Part shown: in pieces, positions 9,827 through 19,267 of the stretch
Layout: every line of letters starts with the position of its first letter
How positions within the stretch are numbered: position 1 is the first letter of the stretch
Assembly (NCBI GenBank): GCA_963828625.1
Contig: CAWHEX010000002.1
Coordinates: 496,001-560,000 of the forward strand
Direction of reading: 5' to 3'
DNA from: PALSA-894 sp963828625
Lineage (GTDB): Bacteria; Pseudomonadota; Alphaproteobacteria; Rhizobiales; Xanthobacteraceae
Length of the DNA stretch: 64,000 bases
Translations under genes and position numbers: made by a program
The notes under the pieces: model-generated
The model's input: the letters and a program-made list of their open reading frames with translations, nothing else
What the model was told of the DNA's origin: nothing
The model's database searches: none

Positions 9827-9900
9827 CCGCTCACGCCCGCGGAAGCGGCATCCAGTTCTTGGCCAATGCACTGGGTCCCCGCTTGCGCGGGCATGAGCGG
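9827..9900. repeat. Palindromic intergenic repeat, family A copy 2
   Basis: A 74-base unit closely matching the one at 7451: CCGCTCACGCCCGCGG at the left and GCGCGGGCATGAGCGG at the right. It lies just after the racemase stop, in the convergent gap before the flavin reductase end, and may serve as a two-way terminator. Confidence 0.8.
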
Positions 9901-9906
9901 GGAGGG

Positions 9907-10550
9907 TTATTTCTCCCGCCCCGCCGCCCATTCCTCGTAAGACTGCCGCACGTGCACGAACGGCTCGCCGAGCGAGGCGTAGAAATTGCCGAACAGGCGC
10001 GCGAGCGGGCGATACTGTGTCATGTCGACCCGCATCTTGTCGTTGTCCCACAAGTCCTTGCGGACATGCACATGCAGCACCTCGCCGATCGCGAGGCGGC
10101 GCAGCGAACTCACCTCCAGCGTGGTGAAATGCCGGCATTCGAGCGCGGCCGGCGCCTCGGCGATGCGCGGCGTCTTGATCTTGGCGCTCGGCAGCGTGGA
10201 GAACTTCGCGACGTCGATCTCGCTGACATCCGGCGGAAAGTCGACCGCGCACTGGTTCATCTCTCACCGATCGCCTCGTCGACCAGATTGACGACGAATT
10301 CACCGCGATCGCGGATGTGAGCCGAAGTGTCTTTCAGTCCGCCGCCGGGCTTCGCCTGCAGTCCGAGGACGACAAGCGGCGGGTCTTCGCTGAAGACGTT
10401 GAAGAACGAGAACGGTGCGGCGTTCACGACGCCGGTCGGCCCCAATGTTGTCACCAATGCGATGGGTCGCGGGATCACGAGGCTGATGAGAAGTTTGTAG
10501 CGGTCATGCGGCGTCAGCGCGGCGAGGTCGTAGGAAAGGGAGTCAGGCAT
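9907..10550 (-). CDS. Flavin reductase-like (FMN-binding split barrel) protein, frameshifted near 10262
   Basis: Member of the flavin reductase-like domain family, which binds FMN and supplies reduced flavin to monooxygenases. The N-terminal half, from MPDSLSYDLAALTPHDR, contains RPIALVTTLG, VNAAPFSFFN and DTSAHIRDRGEFVVNLV. At 10262 the frame ends in GAGAGATGA with one base apparently missing; the C-terminal half continues MNQCAVDFPPDVSEIDVAKF and runs to 9907. Joined, the protein is 214 residues, the usual size. It lies downstream of the carbamoylase gene on the same strand, separated by repeat family B. No partner oxygenase is visible here. Confidence 0.82.
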
Positions 10551-10566
10551 ACGTGGCTCTCTATGT

Positions 10567-10663
10567 TCATCATGGCCGGGCTTGTCCCGGCCATCCCGAT
10601 AGAGAGGGCAGGCCGCGTGCCCTCCTAAGCGGGGTGCCCGGCACAAGGCCGGGCACGACGGAG
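10567..10663. repeat. Palindromic intergenic repeat, family B copy 2
   Basis: Two adjacent palindromes, ATGGCCGGGCTTGTCCCGGCCAT and GTGCCCGGCACAAGGCCGGGCAC, fill the gap between the carbamoylase stop and the flavin reductase start. Both can form stable hairpins in the transcript. Confidence 0.8.
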
Positions 10664-10667
10664 TGAA

Positions 10668-11598
10668 TCAATCCGGCAACGTCACGCCGGTCTGGCCGGT
10701 GATGCGGCCATAGTGCTCGATGCGGCGGTGGCGCTCGAAGTCGAAGATCGTTTCCTTGTTGAATTTCGTGTCGTCGAGATCGATGTCGGCGACGATAAGC
10801 TCGTCGTCCTCGGTCTTCGCCGACGCGATGATCTCGCCGTCCGGGTTGACGATGCAGCTTCCGCCGAACAGCGGGTGGCCGTCCTCGACGCCGCATTTCG
10901 CGGTCGCGATCACGAAGGCCGAATTCTGGTAGGCGCCCGGCCTGCACCGAAAGGTTATGGTGGAACAGGCGTTTCGCGGGGCCTTCGTCGGCCTTCTGCG
11001 AATTGACCGACGGCGTGTTGTAGCCGAGCACGACCAGCTCGACGCCTTGCAGGCCCATGACGCGATAGGTTTCCGGCCAGCGGCGGTCGTTGCAGATGCA
11101 CATGCCGACAATGCCATCCATCGCGCGCCACACCGGAAAGCCGAGATTGCCGGGCTCGAAGTAGCGCTTCTCCAGATGCTGGAACGCGCGCGCGTTGTCG
11201 AACTCGGAATGGCCCGGCAGGTGCACCTTGCGGTACTTGCCGACGATTTTTCCGTCGCGGTCGACCAATACGGCGGCATTGAAGTGATGGCCGTCGGCGG
11301 TCAGCTCCGCGTAACCGAGATAGAAGCCGATCCTGTAGGCGGCGGCCTTCTCGAACAGCGGGCGCGTCGCGGCGTTCGGCATCTCGCGCTCGAACCACGC
11401 ATCGACCTCGGCCTGGTCGGTCATGTACCAGCGCGGGAAGAAGGTCGTAAGCGCAAGCTCGGTGAACACGACGAAGTTCACGCCCTGCGCGTGCGCCTGA
11501 TCGAGCAGGTCGCACAGCCGCTTCACCACGGCCTGGCGCGACTCGGCTTTCTGGATCGGACCCGACTGGGCGGCGGCGACGCGGAGGGGGCGGGACAT
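10668..11598 (-). CDS. N-carbamoyl-D-amino acid hydrolase (nitrilase superfamily), frameshifted near 10941
   Basis: Cytoplasmic hydrolase that removes the carbamoyl group from N-carbamoyl-D-amino acids, giving the D-amino acid, CO2 and ammonia. The sequence closely follows the Agrobacterium D-carbamoylase pattern: ELALTTFFPRWYMTD, KYRKVHLPGH, FQHLEKRYFEPGNLGFP and CNDRRWPET. The catalytic triad is visible as Glu47, Lys124 and Cys169. Near 10941 one extra base (GGGCGCC) interrupts the frame after LSVQAG; the corrected frame continues AYQNSAFVIATAKCG and ends at 10668, giving 309 residues (family about 304). Its start overlaps the permease stop by 4 bases, so it is translationally coupled to the amino acid importer genes. 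Confidence 0.9.
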
Positions 11599-12263
11599 CA
11601 GGATGCCATTCTTCGTTCGAGCCGGCTGATCAGCCGGACCACCGGCCATAGCATGACGAGATAGATCGCCGCCGCAAGCACGATCGGCGAGGCGTTGAAT
11701 GTGATCGAGCGCGCCATGTCGGCCGAATAGAGAAGCTCGGGCAGCGCCACCACGCTGGCGATCGAGGTGAGCTTCACCACCTCGACAGTGTTGGAGACAA
11801 GATCGGGCAGCACATTGCGGATCGCCTGCGGCAACACCACGAAAGCGAGCGTGTCGAACACGCCGAGGCCGGTCGAGCGTGCAGCATCCCACTGGCCGCG
11901 CCCGACACTTTCGAGCCCGGCGCGGTAGATCTCGCCGTAGTAGCTCGACGTGTTGAGGAAGAACGCGATCGCGACAGCGGCGAGCGGCGAGAGGCGGATG
12001 CCGGCAAACGGCAGCCCCGAATAGACGAAGATCAGCAGCACCAGCGGCGGCACCGCGCGGAAGAAATCGATTGCGACGATCATGGCCCAGCGCGCCGCGC
12101 GCGAGGGCGCGAGCGAGACGAGCGCGAAGGCGAGCCCGCCGATCAGGCCGAGCGGGATCACGATGAGACAGAGCAGCACGGTCTGCTGCAGGCCCTGCAG
12201 CACCAGCGGGAGCGCGCGGCCCATGATGTCGAGATTGAAGAACTGGAAGATGAGCGCGTCCAT
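11598..12263 (-). CDS. Polar amino acid ABC transporter permease (HisM/GlnP-type)
   Basis: Inner-membrane permease of a polar amino acid uptake system, 221 residues. Hydrophobic segments alternate with the family sequences FFRAVPPLVLLIFVYSGLP and the EAA-like loop DAARSTGLGVFDTLAFVVLPQAIR. It ends with the RLISRLERRM tail common in this family. It is directly downstream of its partner permease with no gap and overlaps the carbamoylase start, so transport and carbamoyl hydrolysis appear to be one operon. Confidence 0.9.
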   Translation of the reverse strand: MDALIFQFFNLDIMGRALPLVLQGLQQTVLLCLIVIPLGLIGGLAFALVSLAPSRAARWAMIVAIDFFRAVPPLVLLIFVYSGLPFAGIRLSPLAAVAIAFFLNTSSYYGEIYRAGLESVGRGQWDAARSTGLGVFDTLAFVVLPQAIRNVLPDLVSNTVEVVKLTSIASVVALPELLYSADMARSITFNASPIVLAAAIYLVMLWPVVRLISRLERRMAS

Positions 12264-12938
12264 TCAGCTTCTCCGCCACGCAAAGCGCGTTTCGAGGAAG
12301 CGGCCGAGCGCCACCACCGGGATGAACAGGATGATGTAGGCGATCGCGCCCATCATCAGCGGCGTCGCGTTGCCGGAGAAGGACTGCGCACTGGTCGCCT
12401 GGTTGAGAATCTCCGGCACGCCGATGACCATGCCGAGCGCGGTGTTCTTGGTGATGGCGACGGTGCGGTTGGTGATCGGCGGCACGGTGAGGCGCACCGC
12501 CTGCGGCAGCACGATCCAGGTGAGCGTGCCGAGGAAGGTCAGCCCGGTCGACCGCGCCGCCTCCCACTGGCCCTTCGGCACCGAAAGAATGCCGGCCCAG
12601 AAGATTTCCTCCGCGAAGGCCGCGAGCACGAGCGACAGGACCAGCCACAGCACCGCGAACGACGGAATGCTGATGCCCACATTGGGCAGGCCGAAATAGA
12701 CCAGCAGCACGATGACGAGCGGCGGCAGCGCGCGGAACATGTCGACGAAGATGACGATGAGCGCGTTGATGGGCTTGAGCTGGAACGAGCGGATCACCGC
12801 GAGCAAGAGGCCGAGCGCGAGGCCGGTGACGACGACCGCGAACGCGATCTCGATCGTCGTGACGACGCCCTTGAGGATCGAAGGCAGGTATTGCGCGATC
12901 AGGTTCGGCTTGAAGAAGGTTTCGAGAAAGGCGTTCAC
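12264..12938 (-). CDS. Polar amino acid ABC transporter permease (HisQ/GlnP-type)
   Basis: Second permease subunit, 224 residues, with the N-terminal motif YLPSILKGVVTTIEIAFAVV that starts helix 1, then RALPPLVIVLLVYFGLP and the EAA loop AARSTGLTFLGTLTWIVLPQAVR. It pairs with the permease at 11598-12263 and overlaps the ATPase gene by 4 bases. The two permeases share the same layout and probably arose by duplication, as is usual in this transporter class. Confidence 0.9.
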   Translation of the reverse strand: MNAFLETFFKPNLIAQYLPSILKGVVTTIEIAFAVVVTGLALGLLLAVIRSFQLKPINALIVIFVDMFRALPPLVIVLLVYFGLPNVGISIPSFAVLWLVLSLVLAAFAEEIFWAGILSVPKGQWEAARSTGLTFLGTLTWIVLPQAVRLTVPPITNRTVAITKNTALGMVIGVPEILNQATSAQSFSGNATPLMMGAIAYIILFIPVVALGRFLETRFAWRRS

Positions 12939-13681
12939 CGCGTCAGCTCCGCGATGAAAGCCTTGGTCCGCGTCTCCTGCGGGGCACCGAAAATCTGTTC
13001 GGGGCGGCCTTCCTCGACGATCAGCCCGTGATCCATGAAGATCACACGGTCGGCGGCATCGCGCGCGAAGCGCATCTCGTGGCTCACCACCAGCATGGTC
13101 ATGCCGGCCGACTTGAGTTCGCGCATCACGGCGAGCACGCTGCCGACGAGTTCGGGATCGAGCGCGGAGGTCGGCTCGTCGAACAGCATCACGGTCGGTT
13201 CGAGTGCAAGCGCGCGGGCGATCGCGACGCGCTGCTGCTGGCCGCCGGAAAGTTCGCCCGGATAGGCCTTTGCCTTTGCGGCCAAGCCCACACGCTCCAG
13301 CGCCGCCAGCCCGGCGGCGTCCGCGTCGGCGCGGGATTTGCCCACGACCTTGCGCAGCGCGAGCGTCACGTTCCCGAGCGCGGTCATGTGCGGGTAGAGA
13401 TTGAACGACTGGAACACCATGCCGATCTTGCGCCGCATGGCGTTGATGTCGGTGCCGCGCGCCATCAGGTCGACGCCGTCGACCATGATCGCGCCGGCGG
13501 TCGGCTCCTCCAGCCGGTTACAGCAGCGCAAGAGCGTGCTCTTGCCCGAGCCGGACGGCCCGATGATGAAGACGAGTTCCTGCGGCGCGACCGAAAGGTC
13601 GATGCCGCGCAGAACTTCTGCGTGGCCGAAGCTCTTGCGCAGGCCGCGAACCTGAAGGATCGGCGGCCGCTCAGACGCCAT
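12935..13681 (-). CDS. Polar amino acid ABC transporter ATP-binding protein (GlnQ/HisP-type)
   Basis: ATPase subunit of the amino acid importer, 248 residues. Motifs in order: Walker A GPSGSGKST, Q-loop MVFQSFNLYPHM, signature LSGGQQQRVAIARAL, Walker B VMLFDEPTSALDPE and the switch histidine VVSHEM. The RxxDR-like stretch FARDAADRVIFMDHG is typical of GlnQ. It is followed by the two permease genes and preceded by the binding-protein gene, so the order is binding protein, ATPase, permease, permease, carbamoylase. Confidence 0.93.
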   Translation of the reverse strand: MASERPPILQVRGLRKSFGHAEVLRGIDLSVAPQELVFIIGPSGSGKSTLLRCCNRLEEPTAGAIMVDGVDLMARGTDINAMRRKIGMVFQSFNLYPHMTALGNVTLALRKVVGKSRADADAAGLAALERVGLAAKAKAYPGELSGGQQQRVAIARALALEPTVMLFDEPTSALDPELVGSVLAVMRELKSAGMTMLVVSHEMRFARDAADRVIFMDHGLIVEEGRPEQIFGAPQETRTKAFIAELTR

Positions 13682-13687
13682 CGTGCG

Positions 13688-14515
13688 TCAATTGCACTGC
13701 GGCGTATGGGGGGTCGGATCGTATCCCGCCATGTCCGGCACGCCGTAGCCGGGGAACACCGTCACGGCGGCGGAGCCGGGCGCCGGCTTGATGCCGAACC
13801 ACTTCTCGTGCATCGCCGCTATCGTGCCGTCGAGCTTCATGCACTCGATGGCGTTCTCGATGACTTTCCGCAGTTCGGCCGAGTCCTTGCGCAGCGGCGC
13901 GCCCCACACGAGGCCGGTCGAGTGCAGGTAAGACAGTTCGAGCTGCGGATTGTTCTTCACCGCCCAGGCGATGACGGTGTTGCCCGCGACGTTCGCGTCG
14001 GCGCGGCCGGCGAGCACCGCCTGCACGGCGTCGGTCTGCGTGCCGAAACTCTCCACCTTCCAGCCGATCTTGGCTTCGAGATCGCGCGCCCATGAGTCAT
14101 AGGCCGAGCCCTTGTTCACCGAGACGATCTTGCCTTTCAGGTCTTCGAGCTTCTCGACCTTCGGCGCGCCCTTCTTGATCAGGAACTGGAAGTCCGTGTT
14201 CAGGTAGCCTTCGGTGAACAGCATGTTGTCGGCGCGCTCTTTCGTCACCGTGGTCGGCGCCGCGACATAGTCGTAGGTGCCGGCCTGCAGCGCCGGCACG
14301 ATGCCGGAGAATTGCGTCGCGTCGATCACCGACGGTCGCTTGAGGCGCTTGGCGATCTCGTTCGCCAGATCGATGTTGAAGCCCTCGTAGCCGCCGCCGA
14401 GCTTCGGCATCGCATGCGGCGCGAAAGTGCCGTCCACCACGGTTTTCAGCGGCTGTTGCGCAAAGGCCGGAGAGGCGCAGAGCAGACCTGCGAGCACAAA
14501 GGCATATTGCTTCAT
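13688..14515 (-). CDS. Polar amino acid ABC transporter periplasmic substrate-binding protein (family 3)
   Basis: Binding protein of 275 residues with a signal peptide (MKQYAFVLAGLLCASPAFAQ). Family 3 signatures are visible: GFNIDLANEIAKRL, TYDYVAAPTTVTKERADNMLFT, and LEDLKGKIVSVNKGSAYDSW. The sequence GKIVSVNKGSAYD is the hinge-proximal element seen in GlnH-like proteins. It is the first gene of the importer-carbamoylase operon and is divergent from the DapA-family gene at 14603, with 87 bases between them that must hold both promoters. Ligand unknown; an N-carbamoyl amino acid or hydantoin is a reasonable guess from the operon. Confidence 0.9.
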   Translation of the reverse strand: MKQYAFVLAGLLCASPAFAQQPLKTVVDGTFAPHAMPKLGGGYEGFNIDLANEIAKRLKRPSVIDATQFSGIVPALQAGTYDYVAAPTTVTKERADNMLFTEGYLNTDFQFLIKKGAPKVEKLEDLKGKIVSVNKGSAYDSWARDLEAKIGWKVESFGTQTDAVQAVLAGRADANVAGNTVIAWAVKNNPQLELSYLHSTGLVWGAPLRKDSAELRKVIENAIECMKLDGTIAAMHEKWFGIKPAPGSAAVTVFPGYGVPDMAGYDPTPHTPQCN

Positions 14516-14602
14516 CGAAGTCCCCCGTGAGACGTTGTCCGGCGTCAGGCAAGCCTATCGCAGGCGGGCGAGCGGCCACAAGCTGAAGGGTGAGGCGGAA
14601 AC

Positions 14603-15532
14603 ATGCCGGCGATGCTCGATACCAGTGCAAGCGGCGTCTACATCATCGCGGCGACGCCGTTCACCGACGATGGCGCGGTCGATACCGCGAGCCTCGACCG
14701 GCTGATGGATTTCTACGTCGGCTGCGGCATCACCGGCGTGACCGTGCTCGGCATCATGGGCGAGGCGCCGAAGCTCACCCACGCGGAATCGGTCGCGCTG
14801 ACACGTCAGGTGGTGCGACGCGTGAACGGCCTGCCGGTGGTGGTCGGGGTCTCGGCGCCCGGCTTCGCGCAGATGGCGGCGCTGACGAAGGATGTGATGG
14901 ACGCAGGCGCGGGCGGCGTGATGATCGCGCCGCCGTTCACGCTCAAGACCGACGACCAGATCGTGGCGTATTACGCCAACGCCGTGGAGGCGATCGGGTC
15001 CGACGTGCCGTTCGTGTTGCAGGATTACCCGTATGCTTCCGGCGTCTACATGGCGCCGCCAGTGATCAAGCGTATCGTGCAGGACAATCCGTCATGCAAG
15101 ATGGTGAAGCACGAGGAATGGCCGGGGTTGGAAAAACTCACCACGCTGAAACAGTTCATGACCAACGGCATGCGCCAGGTCGCGATCCTGTGCGGCAACG
15201 GCGGTGTGTTCCTGCCGCATGAGCTGGAGCGCGGCGCGGACGGCGCGAACACCGGCTACGCGTATCCCGAAATGCTGGTGCAACTGGTGAAGCTCATCAA
15301 GACGGGCAAGCGCGCCGAGGCGCACGATCTGTTCGACCGGCATCTGCCGCTGCTGCGCTACGAGCAGCAGCCCGGGATGCTCGGACTCGCGGTGCGCAAG
15401 TACATCCTCAAGCGTCGCGGCGCGATCGCCAGCGACGCGCAGCGCAAGCCGGGTATCAAGCTTTCGAAGGAAGCCATCGCCGAGATCGAGTTCCTGATCG
15501 CGCGCCTGGAACGGAACGAACATGCGTCCTGA
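14603..15532 (+). CDS. Dihydrodipicolinate synthase (DapA/NanA) family lyase
   Basis: Class I aldolase-fold enzyme of 309 residues. The family glycine-rich sequence GITGVTVLGIMGEAPKL replaces the usual GTTGE motif, which argues against a true DapA. The Schiff-base lysine is probably the Lys in SCKMVKHEEW near residue 170, and the tyrosine is in VLQDYPYASG near residue 143. Substrates in this family are 2-oxo acids. The gene overlaps hyuA by 11 bases, and hyuA overlaps hyuB by 4, so the three form one operon. A role in cleaving or dehydrating a ring-opened product of the hydantoinase is possible but unproven. Confidence 0.85.
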   Translation: MPAMLDTSASGVYIIAATPFTDDGAVDTASLDRLMDFYVGCGITGVTVLGIMGEAPKLTHAESVALTRQVVRRVNGLPVVVGVSAPGFAQMAALTKDVMDAGAGGVMIAPPFTLKTDDQIVAYYANAVEAIGSDVPFVLQDYPYASGVYMAPPVIKRIVQDNPSCKMVKHEEWPGLEKLTTLKQFMTNGMRQVAILCGNGGVFLPHELERGADGANTGYAYPEMLVQLVKLIKTGKRAEAHDLFDRHLPLLRYEQQPGMLGLAVRKYILKRRGAIASDAQRKPGIKLSKEAIAEIEFLIARLERNEHAS

Positions 15533-17601
15533 CGTCCGCATGGCGGTCGACATCGGCGGCACGTTCACCGACATCGTTCTCGACCGCGGCGAGGAACGCC
15601 TCACCCGCAAGGTGCTCACCACCGCGCAGCGCCCCGAGGAGGGCGTGCTGGACGGCGCGCGCCTCGTGCTCGGCGACGCCGGGCTGCACTTCTCCGACAT
15701 CGACGTGTTCGTGCACGGGACGACGTTGGCCACCAATTCGATCATCGAGCGGCGCGGCGCGCGCACCGCGCTGATCGCCACCGAGGGCTTTCGCGACGTG
15801 CTCGATATCGCGAACGAGAGCCGCTACGACCAGTACGATCTCACCATCGAGAAGCCGCAGCCGCTGGTGCCGCGCTCGTTGCGCTTCACGGTGCCGGAGC
15901 GCGTCGACATTCACGGCAAGGTGCGGCTTGCGCTCGACGAAGCGGCAGTCGCGGCGCAGCGTCGCGCGGCTGAAGGACAACGGCATCGAGGCCGTCGCGA
16001 TCTGCTTCATGCATTCGTACGTCAATCCCGCGCACGAAGAACGCACGGCCGAAATCCTGAAGAAGGCGATGCCGGGCCTGAGCATCACGCTCTCGTCCGA
16101 AGTGTGCCCGGAAATCCGCGAATACGAACGGACCTCGACGGCGGTGGCGAACGCCTACGTGCAGCCGCTGATGGACGGCTATCTCGCGCGCATGGATGAG
16201 GCATTGCGCGTCGAGCAGTTCCGCGGCGCGATCTATCTGGTGACGTCCGGCGGCGGACTGACCTCGATCGATACGGCGCGCAAGTTTCCGGTGCGGCTCG
16301 TCGAGTCGGGCCCGGCGGGCGGCGCGATCTTTGCCGCGCAGGTCGCGGCGCGGGCGGGCGAGAAGAAGGTGCTGTCGTTCGACATGGGCGGCACCACGGC
16401 GAAGATCTGCCTGATCGAGGACTTCGAGCCGAATTCGGCGCGCGTCTACGAGGTCGACCGCGCGGCGCGCTTCCTGAAAGGGTCGGGGCTGCCGCTGCGC
16501 ATCCCGGTGATCGAGATGGTGGAGATCGGCGCGGGTGGCGGCTCGATCGCCAAGGTCGATGCACTCAAGCGCGTGACTGTCGGGCCGGAAAGCGCGGGCT
16601 CGGAGCCGGGGCCGGCGTGCTACCGGCGCGGCGGCATGCGGCCGACCGTCACCGACGCGGACGTTGCGCTCGGCATGATCGATCCGGCGGCGTTCGCGGG
16701 CGGCACGATCGCGCTCGATCCCGCACTGTCGCGCAAAGCGCTCGCCGCGGCCGTCGGCGATCCACTCGGCATGTCGCCCGAGATCGCCGCCTACGCGGTG
16801 CACGAGATGGTTTGCGAGAACATGGCGAGCGCCGCGCGCGTACACGCAGTCGAGCGCGGCGAGGTGGTGAACGATCACACGCTGATCGCATTCGGCGGGG
16901 CCGCGCCGCTGCATGCGGCGCGTGTCGCGGAGAAACTCGCGGTGGCGCGCGTCGTGGTGCCGCCGAACGCGGGCGTCGGTTCGGCGGTCGGGTTTCTCGC
17001 CGCGCCGATCTCGTACGAGCTCGTGAAAAGCCGCCACATGCGGCTCGACAATTTCGATTTCGCGGGCGCGTCCGCGCTGCTCGCCGGAATGGCGAATGAT
17101 GCGCGTGCGCTGGTCGAGCCCGGCGCGCGCGGCGCGCCGACCGCGGAGCGGCGGCTCGCCTACATGCGCTATGTCGGGCAGGGGCACGAGATCACGGTGC
17201 CGGTGCCGGTGCGCACGCTCACTGCCGATGACGCGACGGCGCTGCGCGATGAATTCGAGCGCGAATATTCGGTGCTGTTCCGCCGCCCGATCCCGGGCGC
17301 CGCGATCGAGGTGCTGAGCTGGTCGGTGCTGATTTCGACCGAAGCAAAACGCCCTGCCGCGATGGCGGCCGTTGCGTCAAAGCGTGCGCCTTCGCCGGAC
17401 GGGAGCCGCGCCTTCTTCGATGGTCGCGCCGAGCGCGCCATCGACGTGCCGACCTATCGGCGCGAACGGCTGGAGGCCGGCGCGCGCGTACCCGGTCCCG
17501 CGATCATCGCCGAAGACGAGACCTCGACATTCATCACCGCGAGCTTCGACGCGCACATCGATGCCGCGGGGTGTATCGTGATGGAGCGGAGAGCCTCATG
17601 A
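15522..17601 (+). CDS. hyuA: Hydantoinase/oxoprolinase subunit A (N-methylhydantoinase A-like), frameshifted near 15960
   Basis: ATP-dependent hydantoinase/5-oxoprolinase alpha subunit, 692 residues once corrected. The N-terminal ATPase-fold motif MAVDIGGTFTDIVLD and the phosphate-site sequence VHGTTLATNSIIERRG are clear. One apparent extra base near 15960 (GCGCAGCGTCGC) breaks the frame after DEAAVAAQ; the other frame continues VARLKDNGIEAVAICF. Further family motifs are SGPAGGAIFAA, SFDMGGTTAKICLIED and IGAGGGSIA. The enzyme uses ATP to open cyclic amides such as 5-oxoproline, hydantoins or N-methylhydantoin. It functions with HyuB, encoded by the next gene with a 4-base overlap. Confidence 0.9.
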
Positions 17602-19267
17602 CCGACGCCACCCGGCTGATCGACCTCCAGATCATGTGGAACCGGCTGATCGCCGTGGTCGAGGAACAGGCGCAGGTGCTGATGCGTACCGCATTCTCGC
17701 CGATCGTGCGCGAGTGCGGGGACCTCTCCGCCGGCGTGTTCGACCGCCAGGGAAGGATGCTGGCACAGGCCGTCACCGGCACGCCCGGCCACGTCAACTC
17801 GATGGCGGAGTCGGTGAAGCACTTCATTCGCCATTTCCCGCTCGACACCATGAAGCCGGGCGACGCCTACATCACCAACGATCCGTGGATGGGCACCGGG
17901 CATCTGAACGACTTCGTCATCACGACGCCGGCGTTCAACTCGAAGGGACAGCTCGTCGCGCTGTTCTCCTGCACCAGCCACCTGATGGACATCGGCGGCA
18001 TCGGCTTCGGGCCGGACGCGACGGACGTATTCATGGAAGGCCTCTACATTCCGATGCTCAAGCTGATCGATCAGGGCAACGTGAACGAAACCCTGATGGC
18101 GATGATCCGCGCCAACACGCGGCTGCCGGTCGACACCGAGGGGGACACGTACTCGCTCGCCGCCTGCAACGACGTCGGCGCGAAACGGCTCACCGAAATG
18201 ATGGACGAGTTCGGCATCGACAATCTCGATGCGCTGGCCGAGCACATCTGCGCGCGCTCGCGCGAAGCCGTGATGGCGGAGATTGCGAAGCTGCCGCGCG
18301 GCACATGGCGCAACGAGATGATCGTGGACGGCTACGATGTGCCGGTCACGCTCGCGGCGGCGCTGACGGTGTCGGACACCGGCATCCATGTGGATTTCAC
18401 CGGCACCTCGCCGCAATCACCGCGCGGCATCAACGTGCCGCTCGCCTACACGACGGCCTACACGGTGTTCGGGCTTGGTTGCGTGGTGGCGAACGCGATC
18501 CCGAACAATGCGGGCTCGCTTGGGCCGCTGACGGTGTCGGCGCCGGCGGGCTGCATCCTCAACGCGCCGAAGCCCGCGCCGGTCGCGATCCGCCACGTCA
18601 CCGGGCAGATGCTGCCCGATGTCGTATTCGGCTGCCTGCGGCAGATCATTCCGGATCGTGTGCCCGCCGAGGGCACCTCGTGCCTGTGGAATCTGATCGT
18701 GCGCGGCGAGACGCAGTCGGGCGCGGGCGGCAATTACGGGTTCTCGATGGCGATCACCAGAACGGCGGCACGGGCGCGCGGCCCGACAAGGACGGGCTTT
18801 CGGCGACGGCCTATCCGAGCGGCGTGCGCGGAACGCCGGTCGAGATCGCCGAGAGCCAGACGCCGCTGATCTTCTGGAAGAAAGAGCTGCGTTCCGGCTC
18901 GGGCGGTGCGGGCCGCACGCAGGGCGGTCACGGGCAGATCATCGAGATGGAGAGCGGCGTCGGCCGGCCGTGGGACATTCTGGCGGCGTTCGACCGCATC
19001 GCGCATCCGGCGCGGGGACGCGACGGTGGGCAGAACGGCGCGGCGGGATACGTGGGTCTCAAGTCGGGGCAGACATTCCGCGGCAAGGGCTTTCAGGAAG
19101 TGCCGTCGGGCGACCGGCTTGTGGTGCTGACGCCGGGCGGCGGCGGTATCGGCGCGCCGGGCGAACGCAAATCCGAGCGCGTCGCGCGCGACCTCGCGGA
19201 CGAGCTTGTCTCGGCGGACACAGCGCGCGAAATCTACGGTCATGTATCCGCGCCCGCTGCTGAATAG
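17598..19267 (+). CDS. hyuB: Hydantoinase/oxoprolinase subunit B (N-methylhydantoinase B-like), frameshifted near 18757
   Basis: Beta subunit of the ATP-dependent hydantoinase, 556 residues when the frame is restored. Start MTDATRLIDLQIMWNRL; conserved motifs include MRTAFSPIVRECGDLSAG, PGDAYITNDPWMGTGHLND and GIGFGPDATDVF. Near 18757 the frame loses one base (or one plus a codon): the first frame ends FSMAI and the second continues HQNGGTGARPDKDGLSA, then SGSGGAGRTQGGHGQ and LTPGGGGIGAP, all normal for the family. The 3' end overlaps the likely start of the SPOR gene by 26 bases. Confidence 0.88.

Noticed and set aside
10570..12648. A 692-codon frame joining permease-like sequence and the carbamoylase
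   Set aside because: The upstream part is out-of-frame translation of two intact permease genes; the carbamoylase has its own ATG at 11598 overlapping the permease stop.
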